A stretch of 64,000 bases of DNA from Ignelater luminosus (taxonomy: Eukaryota; Arthropoda; Insecta; Coleoptera; Elateridae): assembly GCA_011009095.1 (NCBI GenBank), contig VTPC01091249.1:71819-135818 (forward strand), in the 5' to 3' direction. The position numbers and the translations under genes were made by a program. Shown here one piece after another: positions 35,203 to 47,170 of the stretch (position 1 is its first letter; every line of letters starts with the position of its first letter). Under the pieces are notes generated by a model. The model was not told where the DNA came from. It saw nothing but the letters and a program-made list of their open reading frames with translations, and searched no databases.

Positions 35203-38200
35203 CTATAAAATACTGAGTTTTTCAGGTTTTATTTGACGTTCACAAGATGAATTTCCATTATCTTCTTCCATTGAAGTTTTATTTTGCTCAATACAAAGAG
35301 CATTTGTCAGTAATCTTTTATTAATATCAAGTGCTGGCCAAAATTTCTTTTGTGTCACTATAACATTATCAATAATTCTAAAGCACTGTTCATTTATTTT
35401 ACTAGGTACTAAATCAAGTATTGGTAAAGGATCGCCCAACAATGTTTTAATACAAATATTCATACTGTATTTTACAGTTGTTGGATTATAACCGCCTTCG
35501 AGTGCTAGAATAATCTTTCCATTTGCTAATGGTTTCAGCATTTGTATAAAATGTCCAAAACAGTCAGGTGTCACAAGATAATTTCCCAATTTATCGTGAA
35601 TTCCTGCATCAAATCCAGCAGAAACTAATATTACTTCGGGTGCATACGAATATGCAATTGGAAGAATGATATTATGAAATATGGTAATATAATCAACATT
35701 TGACAATCTGACCTGAAAATAAAACATTACGATAGTACACCTTATTTCTTAAGCCATTTTCAAGCACTAATAATGTAAAACATTTTTTATATACACAGGA
35801 TTCTCTTCAACTAAGAAAAGACAAGGATAAGGTAAGAGAATTAAATCTAAAGAAATATAAGATTGCAGTCATTGATAGTTATGAGAAGTTTTATTTTTCA
35901 TTTTTTTTTCATTCAACGTACTTACCTTACTCATAGCTATGTTAACATTAAAACCTTTGCCTTTTTCTTCTCCACAGTGGTCAATGCTACCATCTGTAGA
36001 AAAGGGAAAATATTTTGCGTCTTCATATCTATGAATACTCAGGTACAAAACTCTATCATCTTGATAAAATATACTTTGTGTTCCGTTACCATGATGTATA
36101 TCAAAATCTATTATCAGAATTCTAAAAGAATGTGAAAGGTTTACATTTTTAATTATGAAGCTATTTTAACAGATAAAAAGTTGTTGTTACCTCTTGACAC
36201 TATAAGAATCCAGTATATATTGAGCAGCAACTGCTATATTATTTACATAACAGAAACCTGATGGTTTATCTGCATCAGCATGATGACCAGGTGGCCTTAT
36301 CAAAGCAACACCACTTCTACTTTCATTTTTCATTACGCTATCAACAACAGCTAACAAGCAGCCTGCTGCTTTCATGATCGCTGTTAAAGTGTTTTCATTA
36401 AAAAACATATCTCCTGCATTTTCAATTAGCATCTTAAACTTTCCTTCAAGGATTTTATTTACATAGTCATCCTTATGAACTTTTTTCATAATTTCAGGAG
36501 TTACTGTTTTAGGCTGAAATAGCAATATTTTATTGGAATGTTAGTTACTGTTTGAATGACATATTTACTTGTAAATTAATACACCTAGAATCTAATCCCC
36601 ACTGTTTATATTGTAAATACGTATCACTTAACCTTTTCGGAATTTCTACATGACAATCTTTATTACTTTCGTGTAATAACATACTCTCATCATAGCAACA
36701 TGATACTAATTGATTAGTACCCAGTTTTTGGTATTCTGTAAAAAAACAATTATATCTAATATTTGAATTATACAACAATAAATACTACCATTTTGTAATT
36801 CAATAATAATTTTGGAATATTTTTCAATATGGTGTGGACTTTGTGGAGGATAACACTGTCTAGTTAAAAATGGTGCAACTTCAGGTTTTCCTTCATATTT
36901 AATTATTGCTTTGTGTAAATTGCCTTCACCTTCTGCACCAGTATAAACGGGGTACACACGGAAGCAATCCCAATAATCGTGCAATACAATTTTTAAATTA
37001 TTAACTACATCAATTACTGTAGAATGAGGAACGCCTAAGGGTTGCAAACTGGCCGTGGAATCTCCCAGCAAACTTTTCAAGGTCATTGCAGCACCTTCTG
37101 CTAAAGAAGGTAAAAAGTATCCACCTTCAAGACAAACAGCTAGTTTCCCATTGGCCAATCCAGACAGTAAAGTTATTAAGTGACCATAAAACCCAGGTGT
37201 TATATTCATTTCTCCCTACACAAGTAAAATTAATATGAATAATGGTTGCTGATTTCCTGTCAGTGTTATATTAAATTTAAATAGGTTTGCTAATATTTTT
37301 TAAATAGGAAACATTTTTAAATGCTAACTTAAGCCCAGTTCACACTATGCATGCCCACACATGCAATTATTGCATGCAATCCAGTTGCATGCGTTTCCAC
37401 CATTCACACCATGCTTCTCGTCAATGTGTGAGCACCCCACATGCTGATGCACGAAATTAGAACTTGTTTGATTTTTTCCTGCATTTCTAGTGGAAAACTT
37501 GATGTTTTTATTCATACCAATCTAAAATAACAATGTTGGTATCGCTGTGGAAAAAACTGCAAAGGTTGAGTAGGTTCGTTAGGTTAGAATCTTTAAAACT
37601 GTGGTTTGAAGTCTTTTCATTTTCATTTTAACGTTTGCAGTAGCATTTAACATGTGATGTTCTTGAATTGTGTAGGTTTTTTTGTATAGTGTAATTAATT
37701 ATAGACTCACATCAACTGATATTAATATACTATTAAAAAAATGATTTACAAGATCGTGCCTTTTTCAAAATAAAAAAATGCATGTGACGTTTTTATTTTT
37801 ATTCTGCTAAATATTGCCAACATATTAAAACCTTATTAAACCATAAAACCCTAAAAAAGCTAGCAGCACGTGCAGTGTGAATAGGTCCATGCTTCTTCAC
37901 ACAGCTTCAACGAAATGCAGAAGAAATACACGCAATAGTTGCATGCACGAGCACGCGCAATGTGAATTGGGCTTTACGCATAACATATTAACAAAATATT
38001 AACAAACCTTTTCATCTCCTATGACAGCATCAAAACCAGCAGAAATAATTATCAACTCTGGTTGAAACTACAACAAAAAATAAAATTTTAATAATCACCT
38101 CAGGGCATCCAATGCAAGCATCATATCCAGCAGAAAATATTATCAAGTCAGGTTGATACTAAACAGAGATTTTTATTTAAATATGGTATTAACATAAATA

Positions 38201-41200
38201 ATAACATAATTATTTTAACAAACCTCATATGCCACTGGCAATAATATATGGTTAACTATGGTCAGATAATCCCTATCCTGTAAACCAATTACATTTAAAG
38301 GAAAGTTTATATTAAATCCTTTGCCATTTTCTTCTCCAATGTAATCATAATCACTTTCACGGAGATTTGGCCAAAATCTACCGTGCTCATAACGATGTAT
38401 AGAGAAATACAACACTCTAAAACAAAATACTTAAATTGTGCATAAACATAAATTTTGTTTCAATACCTTAACAGCACATGTTATAAAAAAGAAAAGATTG
38501 TCATACCTATTATCTTTATAGAATAAGCGCTGTGTTCCTTGACCATGATGAACATCAAAATCAACAATTAGTATTTTTTTGGCTAGATTATTGTCTAAAG
38601 CATATTGAGCAGCAATTGCTACATTATTAAAATAACAATACCCACAGTACTCATCATTCATCGCGTGATGACCAGGAGGTCTTATAATAGCCATTCCATT
38701 TTGAACAACACCTGTACATACAGCTTTTGTTAAAGCTATAGCACATCCTGCAGATAATACTGCAGCATTAAATGTTTCCTGTATTATTAAACAAAAAGAA
38801 GAATGCATAATCAAAAGACTATCATCTTTAAACAGAAAAAAGCTTACACTGTTAAAATATATGGCATCATAATTCGAAGCATCCTTTTCTTGATCATCTA
38901 TGCTTGTTTTACCAGATATTTGCCGCAATTTTTCGTACAGTTGCTTTGTATGTAATTTAATTATATCATCGGCACTAGCAGGAGTGTAAGGTAATTCCAG
39001 ACATCTATCTATCAGGCCCAGTTGACGACATCTTGAAATTAAACATAATTTTGTAATATCAAATTTAAAGAAAGTTCTATATGTTTCACTATGGAATTTC
39101 AATACTGACCATAATTTCAGCTAATTAGTTTAGTTCAATTTACAATGTTGAGCTAAGTCGCTATTGATAAATACAAATGTTTCTAAAATGAATGAATTTT
39201 TGTTGTAAAAGACTCATGAGATTCTACATGAATTAAAATCTTAATGAACTCATGGTCAAAACTAACTTTAACGACAATTATTGGTTACTATGACAATATA
39301 CACTTTCGATGTGATACCATAATCTGTGCAGCCATGTACCATCAGTTGTGGCAGGACCTGCATTGCTTCAGTTTAAAGTTGAGGTTAGAACTTCTAGTCT
39401 TCTGTATTAAAAACATTTGACCTTAATAAATGTCTGGTGCATGTCATTAAATGTGTTCACACATGAAGCATAAAGCTATGGGCAATGAGCATTGAAGCAG
39501 TGAAGTTATTGTAGGTGTAATCTAGTGATTCTACTAATCAACTGATTAATAATCAGTGATTCATTTATATATATAGGGTATCCTGAAATAAAACTGACAA
39601 TGCTTAACCACTAATTCCAAGGAGCAAATGTTGATGATTCATACAAAAAAAGTTAGTTTGAAAGCTTCTCGTTTTTGAGTTATAAGCTGTCAAAGTTAAT
39701 ACAATTTTTACTTAATTTTTTAACTGTGTCTCACTGAATCTATCGATTGTAATGAAATCTGGTGGCTTGTGGCGTTAAGATGATCTTTTTCCTGAAATAT
39801 CGATGAAATTAATAATTTGGAATGCAGAGTTTTATATGCCCACCTCCCTTTGAAGGCCTAGAAATTTGAGTACTACTATTTAAAAATTCACTTCTTCTGC
39901 AAGAAAATTTACCTCTTGCAATTTTTTCATAAACTCAACCGTTTTCGAGAAAATTAAGCTTTTCTGAATGCTTGAAAGATCGTTACTAATCTTGTTATGG
40001 TTAAAGTAAATCGCATTGCCATGGAAATGAAACAACTTCTTTTAAGTTGGATATTCCAACAGGATTCTTTTACTCATGTAAAAGTTTCCTACTTACTGTA
40101 ATCTTACTGCAATCATTATTGTTTTTTTTATCTTTACATTTTATAATTAATAGTTTTAATAAAAGGAATTAATTAGAAACAAGATTTGGACTAATCAAAT
40201 AAAAACAATATGCAGAATAGAATGTTTAGTATAAAAACACATTGAAGCATTTTATTATTAAATTCCAATAAAAAACTTAAAACCCAATAGTAGATGATTA
40301 CTTTAAGGTAATTGACCTCCGTTATATAATTAGTTTAATTACTTGAGTGACGGCACAACATTGGACGATTATTATTATCTCAAGATATTCAAAATAGGTA
40401 CTAGTATCATATATGTTATTTTTACTATGAACGTTTTTATATTTTTGGTCAACAAGAAACAAGCCTTGCAATTTACTGCACCTGCACCTTTTTCCTAAAT
40501 ACTACTCTATGCCGTACAACTTTTCAAGCCTAAAAAGCTATGATTTCTTTCAATATACATATACACTAAGAAATCAATGCAAATTAATAGAAAATTAGTT
40601 CATTTTTCTAAAAAATTGACTAAACTAATATTCTAAAAATACAGATATAATGGATATCTTTACCTTTGAAGAACAACTTGATACCTATCAGGCTTCTCTG
40701 GATAATTTGGATCCCAAGGACATTCATGTAATGTCATTCTATCATCATAAATAATTCCAGTTTGTTTTCTTATTAAATGATGACACAGAGCAGCCTTAAA
40801 ATAATTAACTTCAAAATATGTTTTTGTTGAGAAATTAAACATACCTTCTCGTAATCATCTTTTATGTAATCTTTACTGATGTCTTCTTTATTTTCCATTT
40901 CTTGAGACTTTTTCCCTTTAGTACGTGCTAGAAACTGTCTAAACGACTCCTATGAAAAATGTTATCAAACAAAGATAAGAATAGGACTACGACCACTAAT
41001 TATTGTTATCAGTTATTATGAAATACATAGTGATAAAAAAGAATACTTACTTTTACTTTAGATTGTTGAGGTGATTTAATTAGTGTTTCTGTAGAATTAG
41101 ATGATGCATCTATAAAAAAACAATATTTACCACATAAAGCATGATATTGTTAAAACTTCTTATCACCTCTATCGCAATGACCACGTAAATATTTTTTATT

Positions 41201-41242
41201 TTTTTGTTTGGATGTCTCAAATGTAGTTGGGTGAGTTAACAT
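35203..41242 (-). CDS. HDAC6: histone deacetylase 6 (two catalytic domains)
   Basis: A cytoplasmic zinc deacetylase acting on tubulin and other proteins. Minus-strand exons: 41242-41167, 41109-41051, 40949-40845, 40794-40664, 39031-38848, 38778-38507, 38416-38224, then 38158-38099 or 38067-38008, 37215-36789, 36735-36569, 36513-36191, 36121-35926, 35712-35203. All junctions are GT-AG and in phase, giving about 900 residues. Domain 1 (about 92-414) has TGIIYDDRMTLHE, RPPGHHAM, DFDVHHGQG, SAGYDA or SAGFDA, and LEGGY. Domain 2 (about 512-826) has RPPGHHAD, DFDIHHGNG, SAGFDA and LEGGY. Both keep the His pair, the zinc Asp/His/Asp and the Tyr. The protein ends 74 residues later, with no zinc-finger ubiquitin-binding domain, unlike human HDAC6. 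A leader exon may precede the ATG (TTGTAATAG acceptor about 20 nt upstream). Confidence 0.93.
37332..37973. mobile_element. PIF/Harbinger-type MITE in an HDAC6 intron
   Basis: 642 bp with inverted ends AGCCCAGTTCACACTATGCA and, on minus from 37973, AGCCCAATTCACATTGCGCG, similar over about 45 nt. The flanking TTA (37329-37331 and 37974-37976) is the 3-bp target duplication of PIF/Harbinger elements. Non-coding; repeated GCATGC words. It fills most of the intron between exon 8b and exon 9 of HDAC6. Confidence 0.82.
38008..38067 (-). other. HDAC6: HDAC6 alternative exon 8b (domain 1 zinc-ligand segment)
   Basis: 60 nt, phase 0 at both ends, acceptor TTTTGTTGTAG, donor AAG/GTTTGT. Encodes FQPELIIISAGFDAVIGDEK, 12 of 20 residues identical to exon 8a, with the zinc Asp kept. 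Either exon joins exon 7 (ending LLPVAYE) to exon 9 (starting GEMNITPG) in frame. Confidence 0.87.
38099..38158 (-). other. HDAC6: HDAC6 alternative exon 8a (domain 1 zinc-ligand segment)
   Basis: 60 nt, phase 0 at both ends, acceptor CTGTTTAG, donor GAG/GTGATT. Encodes YQPDLIIFSAGYDACIGCPE. The Asp of SAGYDA is the third zinc ligand of the deacetylase fold. Intron from exon 7 is 65 nt; only 31 nt separate it from exon 8b. Confidence 0.85.
39575..39990. repeat. dispersed repeat in HDAC6 intron, related to 46796-47168
   Basis: Starts ATAGGGTATCCTGAAATAA and shares, in order, CAATGCTTAACCA, a TTATAAGCTG word, ATATCGATG(A/T)AATTAATAAT and CCTTTGAAG(G/A)CCTAGAA with the minus strand of 46796-47168. 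The far end is not clear. No coding capacity. Confidence 0.6.
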
Positions 41243-42619
41243 TTTGTCAAGATTTAAATCTATTACAATAAAATAGTTTACATTTCTTCAACAGCTTCCG
41301 TAAAAATAAATCATCCCTGCAACAATTAATTCTAATTACATTCTATATTGAAGTAAGTACAGTTTTTATTTCTTCAATTATATTAATAAACTTTATAATA
41401 AATATGTTAAAAGTAGTTAATAACGATAGAGCATTTTGCTGTATATAATGTAAATAATTGGCATAAATCCCATATGAATTAGAAAATGCGAAACGGTGAT
41501 ATAGTTATACATGTTTTCCACATAAACATCCCTCTTCGGCATTTTCCAATTCAAACGCATGCATTTATTTTCTTTGAATTTATATTTATTGTAGAATTTT
41601 CATATTAATATTTTAGAAATTGCATTGCTTTACTTTAAATTTAATACTGAGGAGTAAACTAGAGTAACTAGCAGTAAATGTCCATCAAACTTTCAGAATC
41701 TTTAATGAGACATGTAGAAGTAAGTCTACTAGAATAATATCTTATTTGAAGAAGTAAGATTCCTCTAGAACAAAGTCTTGTGGTTGAAGTCTTTATATGA
41801 AAATGACTCGAGTCATTTAATGCACAACACAAATTGTAACTTGTGTCATGCTCATGCCCAAATGCAGCATTTTGGTAGAAATTTGTAAATAATATTTCCC
41901 TTCTTATTTAGAATATTTGTACAACATTAGACCTAAAATCATCTGGTCAACGTAAACTACAGTTTGTATTAATTAATAATATAAATCAAATTTATATTTC
42001 TTTTTTATTATTAGATTTAAGCTGAAAGTTCTTCCCGCACTCGATACATGATGACCAACTACAAATAAGATTTACTAGGTTAGGCTTTGAAGTTAGCAGT
42101 TTTATAGGTCCTACGCTTTTAAAGTAAAAAAAATTAGAAGAGCTAAAAGCTAAAGTTTATTGTTAAAAGTCCAATATTAGATAAAGTACATTAAAAATTT
42201 AAATTGCTTTTTGAATTTTAATAAATGAACATTTTTATACTTCTCTGACATTTATTTGTGACTGTAGTTGGTTTTCACTGCTATTTACATTTAGTGCATT
42301 AGTATGTTACGAAGGCGCAGAAATTACTTACTCAGAAAATTAATTTCTTGATATTTCTCAACCAGTAAATACATTGCTTTATAATTATCACTTAAAACTT
42401 TTGAACAATTATTACCTTTATAAAAATAATTTTAGATATATTCACTAACGATTAATGTCCTACATTCAACAAACTGTCACTATTTTTAGGTTATACATGT
42501 CTTTAATTATATTCGTTATTGGTGTTCAGATGAATCATGAAAATCCGTAATAGGAATTGATCTGTAAATCACCTTGAAGACCACCTACTTAATTATGTCA
42601 AGCTAGAATGCGGACCATA
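41243..42619. other. shared 5' intergenic region of HDAC6 and MIPEP
   Basis: 1.4 kb between the two divergent start codons. It must contain both promoters, unless a leader exon of HDAC6 extends further. AT-rich, no TATA element or repeat that I can support. Confidence 0.55.
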
Positions 42620-45224
42620 ATGCAAAGGACGATATTGAAACAATTATTGAATTGTAACCTTAATTCGACAAACCTTTATTTTGGTACATGGAGTTCCTTA
42701 GCTGCTACATTCAATTCCAGACCAGATCGAAAGCTCACCCTTAGTTTAAAAAAAGAAAATGCCGTAAGATAGTTTATATAATTCTGTTATTAATAAGTTT
42801 ACTAAGACATAATACTTGATAGGGATTATTTGACGTACCTGAATTACAGTCGTATGAGGGATTTTATTACTTAAAAGAACAATGTATACTCCATACTGAT
42901 AAACTTATCGATGAAGCAACAAGTGAAAATAGGACTCGTAAAATGGTTGAAGTCTTTGATGAACTTTCTGATTCACTTTGTAAAGTAGCAGATTTAGCTG
43001 AATTTATACGTGTTGCACACCCTTCGGCAATTTATACGCAGGCAGCTGAGATTGCCAGTGCAACAGTTAGTAGTATAGTAGAAAAGTAAGTATGACTAAC
43101 ATTGTGAAAACAACTTTAAAACGTTTATTTGTAGATTAAATACAAATAGTGAACTGTACTATTCACTTCTCAACGTAACAAATAATGGTGACAAAATACC
43201 AACAAACAAAGTTGATAATCATGTCGCTAAGTTGTTTTTGTTTGATTTTGAACAAAGTGGTATTCATCTTCCTGAAGTGGAACGACATAAGGTTGTAAAT
43301 CTCAATGATGCTTTGTTGCATTTAGGACAGCATTTTGTGGCTGGTTCTACCAATCCAAGACGCATTAGAAAAGAAGTGCTACCTGAAAGTGTGAGACATA
43401 TGTAAGTAATCATAAGTAGGTGTAGCTTGTGGATCCTTCCCAGGGTAAGCCACAAATTTAATTTTTGTATAGATTTCACCTAAAGGATTAAATTGATGTG
43501 ACTTAGATTCTTGCTAAACTTGATTTACATTAAGACTTTTTACCATCACAGATCCCTTTGATAGATTTTGAATGTGAAAAAAAGTTTTTTTATGTCTTAT
43601 AACAAATTGGCATTGCCATTACCGTTAGTGATAATTAAATTAAATGTAGTATTATTATCTTAATAGTAAGTGCATGCAATAGTATATTAAAACTACCTAT
43701 AATTGTATTTGTAACCTAATCACGAATAATACTAATTTGTGTATGCTCTGTATATAAAAATTGTGATCTAATCAAGATAATTGATTTTTCTTTAACAGTT
43801 TTTCAATGGAGGGTGATGATGTAGTGGTGGGAGGTTTATGTGCGGATTCTGCAAATTCTAAGGCTCGTGAACTGGCATATCGGATTTATCTTCAGCCTGA
43901 TGATCATCAAGATTACTTGTTGACAGAAATGTTAAAAGCAAGATATGAATTAGCACAAACATGTGGTTTTCCAACTTATGCGCATCGAGCGTTAAAAGAG
44001 AGTGCTATAGAAACGCCAGAAATGGTAATGGAATTTTTAGATTGTTTATCAGATGGTTTGAAAAAAAGAGCTAAAAATGATTTTCATATTATGAGTGAAA
44101 TGAAAAGAAATGAATATCCATCTAATGGTCCATTAGCACCATGGGATATCCCATATTTCAGAAAAAAAGCTAAAAAGCAAATGTTTAATGTACAGAATTC
44201 AGAATATTCTCCATATTTTTCTTTGGGTGCTTGTATGGAAGGATTGGATAATTTGTTGCATCACTTGTATGGAATAAACTTGGTTATCAAAGAGATTGTA
44301 CCAGGAGAATGCTGGGCACAAGATATTTATAAATTAGCAGTAATGCATGAAACTGAAGGTCTGCTGGGATATATTTACTGTGATTTCTATGAACGTAGTA
44401 GAAAACCAAATCAAGATTGTCATTTTACCATTCAGGGTGGTCGAATGTTATCAGATGGATCTTATCAGTTACCAATAGTTGTACTTATGTTAAACTTACC
44501 ATTACCTAGATGGTCCAGTCCTACATTACTTTCACCTACTATGGTAGATAATCTATTTCATGAAATGGGACATGCTATGCACTCAATGTTAGCTCGAACA
44601 CATTACCAACATGTAACTGGTACTCGTTGCAGTACAGATATTGCAGAAGTTCCATCTGTGTTAATGGAATATTTTGCTAGTGACATTCGTGTATTAAAAT
44701 CGTTTGCCAGACATTTCCAAACCAAAGAACCTATGCCAGATGATATGTTACAACGTCTATGTGCTTCTAAACATGTATTTACAGCCAGTGAAACAGAACA
44801 TCAATTGTTCTATTCTGCATTAGATCAATTGTATCATGCAAGACATCCTCTAAATGGCTCTACTACCGATGTGCTGGCAGAGGCACAAGCTAAATATTAT
44901 TCTTTACCATATGTTAACAATACAGCATGGCAATTGAGATTTAGTCACCTTGTTGGATATGGCGCTAAATATTATTCATATTTAATGTCTCGAGCTTTAG
45001 CTTCATGTATCTGGCAGAGTTATTTTGAACAAGACCCACTAAATCGTATGCAGGGTGAGAGATATAGACGAGAATGTTTGGCTCACGGTGGTGGTAAACC
45101 ACCACGACAATTAGTTGCAGATTTCCTGCAAAAACAGCCTACACCTGATGTACTTGTGGATTCTCTTTTAAAAGATATTGACGATAAGCAGAAGCAGATT
45201 GATGAAGTTCAACGTAAATGTTAA
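42620..45224 (+). CDS. MIPEP: mitochondrial intermediate peptidase
   Basis: A matrix metallopeptidase of family M3A that removes an octapeptide from proteins already cut by the main processing peptidase. Four exons with GT-AG borders and matching phases: 42620-42763, 42823-43085, 43135-43401, 43799-45224, giving 698 residues, close to the human enzyme. The first ~38 residues (MQRTILKQLLNCNLNSTN...) are basic with no acidic residue, a matrix targeting peptide. Exon 2 starts GLFDVPELQSYEGF and has VFDELSDSLCKVADLAEF. Exon 4 carries YIYCDFYERSRKPNQDCHFT, the zinc site FHEMGHAMHS (His-Glu-x-x-His near residues 479-483), AEVPSVLMEYFA with the third ligand, and GYGAKYYSYLMSRALA near the end. All catalytic residues are present and no stop interrupts it, so it should be active. 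The ATG in exon 1 is the first that gives a targeting peptide. Confidence 0.95.
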
Positions 45225-45274
45225 TGATTATTTTGTTAGAGTTGAAATGTTATTGTTAAGTTATTTATTTTGAA

Positions 45275-45280
45275 ATTAAA
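45275..45280 (+). promoter_or_regulatory. ATTAAA polyadenylation signal for MIPEP
   Basis: ATTAAA 51 nt after the MIPEP stop, followed by a T-rich stretch at 45300-45320. It is the common variant signal; no AATAAA comes earlier. Confidence 0.5.
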
Positions 45281-46795
45281 GTTTTCATTTGATAAACTTG
45301 CATTTATTTTCTCTCATAGAAAAAAAAATTGATCACACATTAAAGCAAAATTTTATGTAACATCAATTAACTGAATAAAAATACTGAAAAGGAGAGAATA
45401 AAATAAATTATTTATTTTATTTAGTTGTTCTATCTTTTAGTCTTGCTGTAAGCAGCTACACAATGTACTGGTCAAAAAGTGTTTTACAAGGATAAATGAT
45501 TCACAAATAATGATAATGAACCTCAAAAGTATCAAACGATCCAACTAATATAATTCCAAAGTAACTAGAAACCTAGTCTCTGCTTCTTAATGTTTTTAAA
45601 ATGAAAAGAATCTGACAATCTGTGGAGACGTACAATCAGGGAGTAAATGTAGAATATTTTAATTAAATCTGGATTCTGTGCTATCAATCAGATAACCTGC
45701 TTGTTGTTATGCATTTCCTTATCTGCTGCATGCCTGAATGGACAGATATATTGAGACTGCATTCAAAGCCTTGCTTCTTACTCCCACTCTTAAGTAATGA
45801 ATGGTGAGTAACTTTTTAATAAACAATACACGCATAGTAACACACTGTTATTCGAGAGAGTGCGATAAGTATCTCCTTTTTTGCTAACATTTGACATTAC
45901 TAGTCATATGACACCATATACTGTTACCAGCCGGTCTTCTCGTACTAGAGCAACAATATTAAATGATGAACTGGTCAGCTTTACGTGGACAAGGTAAGAT
46001 AGAGGACTGGTAATTACATCTTATTCAGCAAATTTAGTGGCACTGAAGTTTTTTGGAATAACATTTCCCAGGTGAGTAAGTAAATGGAGTAATATGGAAG
46101 TTAACCTTAAAATTCAATTTGCATTTGTTTTCTTATTTGTTTATTTATTGTATGCGAAAAGCTTCTCATGACTTACAAATTTGTTCTCAATAATGTGCTA
46201 ATTAAATCTAATGTTTAAAATATTACATAGGAGTCGCCCTTATATTACATAACGCTTGAGAGGGGCGCAGAGTATGTTTGTAGCATCATCAAGGGATAAG
46301 GTGGAGCAAGGTCTAGCATTATGTAATTTCTTGTCTTCATAATGCAACTTTCTTAATAAACGTTTATTCATTTATTTCAACAGTTTCAGTGCAATTTATT
46401 TATATTTTACTGAGTTTACTTATTTAGCTTTTTATTGTTCATTTGCTAATTCTAGTAGCCTAGAGCAACACAACTACTTTGCCTAGTATCTAACCTCTAC
46501 ATGTTTCAATGTACTGCTGGAACGTTTGAGAATACAGCCAAATATTCTAACTAACAGAATTATTGATTTTTCTAGTGACATGACATATTTTTTTGCAAAT
46601 ATATGTTTTTCACCTCTGATACAATAATCAATACAAAAATTTATAAAATTCTGATGCTTTATAGTAACAACCATGTGAAACGTCTCATATTAATATTTTG
46701 CACATTATTCCCAAGGTATTAAATGAAAGAATAGAGTCTGAATGAAACTTCGACTTATCTCAGAAAATGTGCACTTTAGGACATAAATTTATATA
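45281..46795. other. intergenic DNA without gene
   Basis: AT-rich, no reading frame or repeat that I can support. Confidence 0.5.
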
Positions 46796-47168
46796 AGGTG
46801 TCTGAAAACAACACCGACAATGTTTAACCGCAGATCTTGAGGCTTAAATTAAAATTTGTTGAAAAAAGCTAGGTTACGGTTACAAGAGGTGAATTTTCCT
46901 ATAAAAAATGTCTACTTTTAGATAGTAGTGATTAGATTAAAAGTTTTGCTAATAGACAAAGTTCTAGGTCTTCAAAGAGAGGTGTAAACGCAAAACTATG
47001 TTGTAAATTATTAATTACATTGATATTTTAGCAGGAAAAAAAACATCTTAACTGTGCAAATCAGCTTATAACATGAAAACTAAAAACTGGACCTCTTTTT
47101 TTTTTGATGAATTGTCATCATTTGATACCTAGAATCTATGGTTAAGTGTTGTGTTTCCAGACACCCTG
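46796..47168. mobile_element. MITE with TA duplication
   Basis: 373 bp. Left end AGGTGTCTGAAAACAACAC and right end on minus CAGGGTGTCTGGAAACACAAC are related, continuing through TTAACC; TA lies outside at 46794-46795 and 47169-47170. Non-coding, probably Tc1/mariner-type. A related copy is in HDAC6 intron 4 (39575). Confidence 0.68.
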
Positions 47169-47170
47169 TA

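Noticed and set aside
38008-38158. Joint use of both HDAC6 60-nt exons in one transcript
   Set aside because: The 31-nt spacer is too short for normal splicing, and inclusion of both with the spacer retained would add 151 nt, which shifts the frame.
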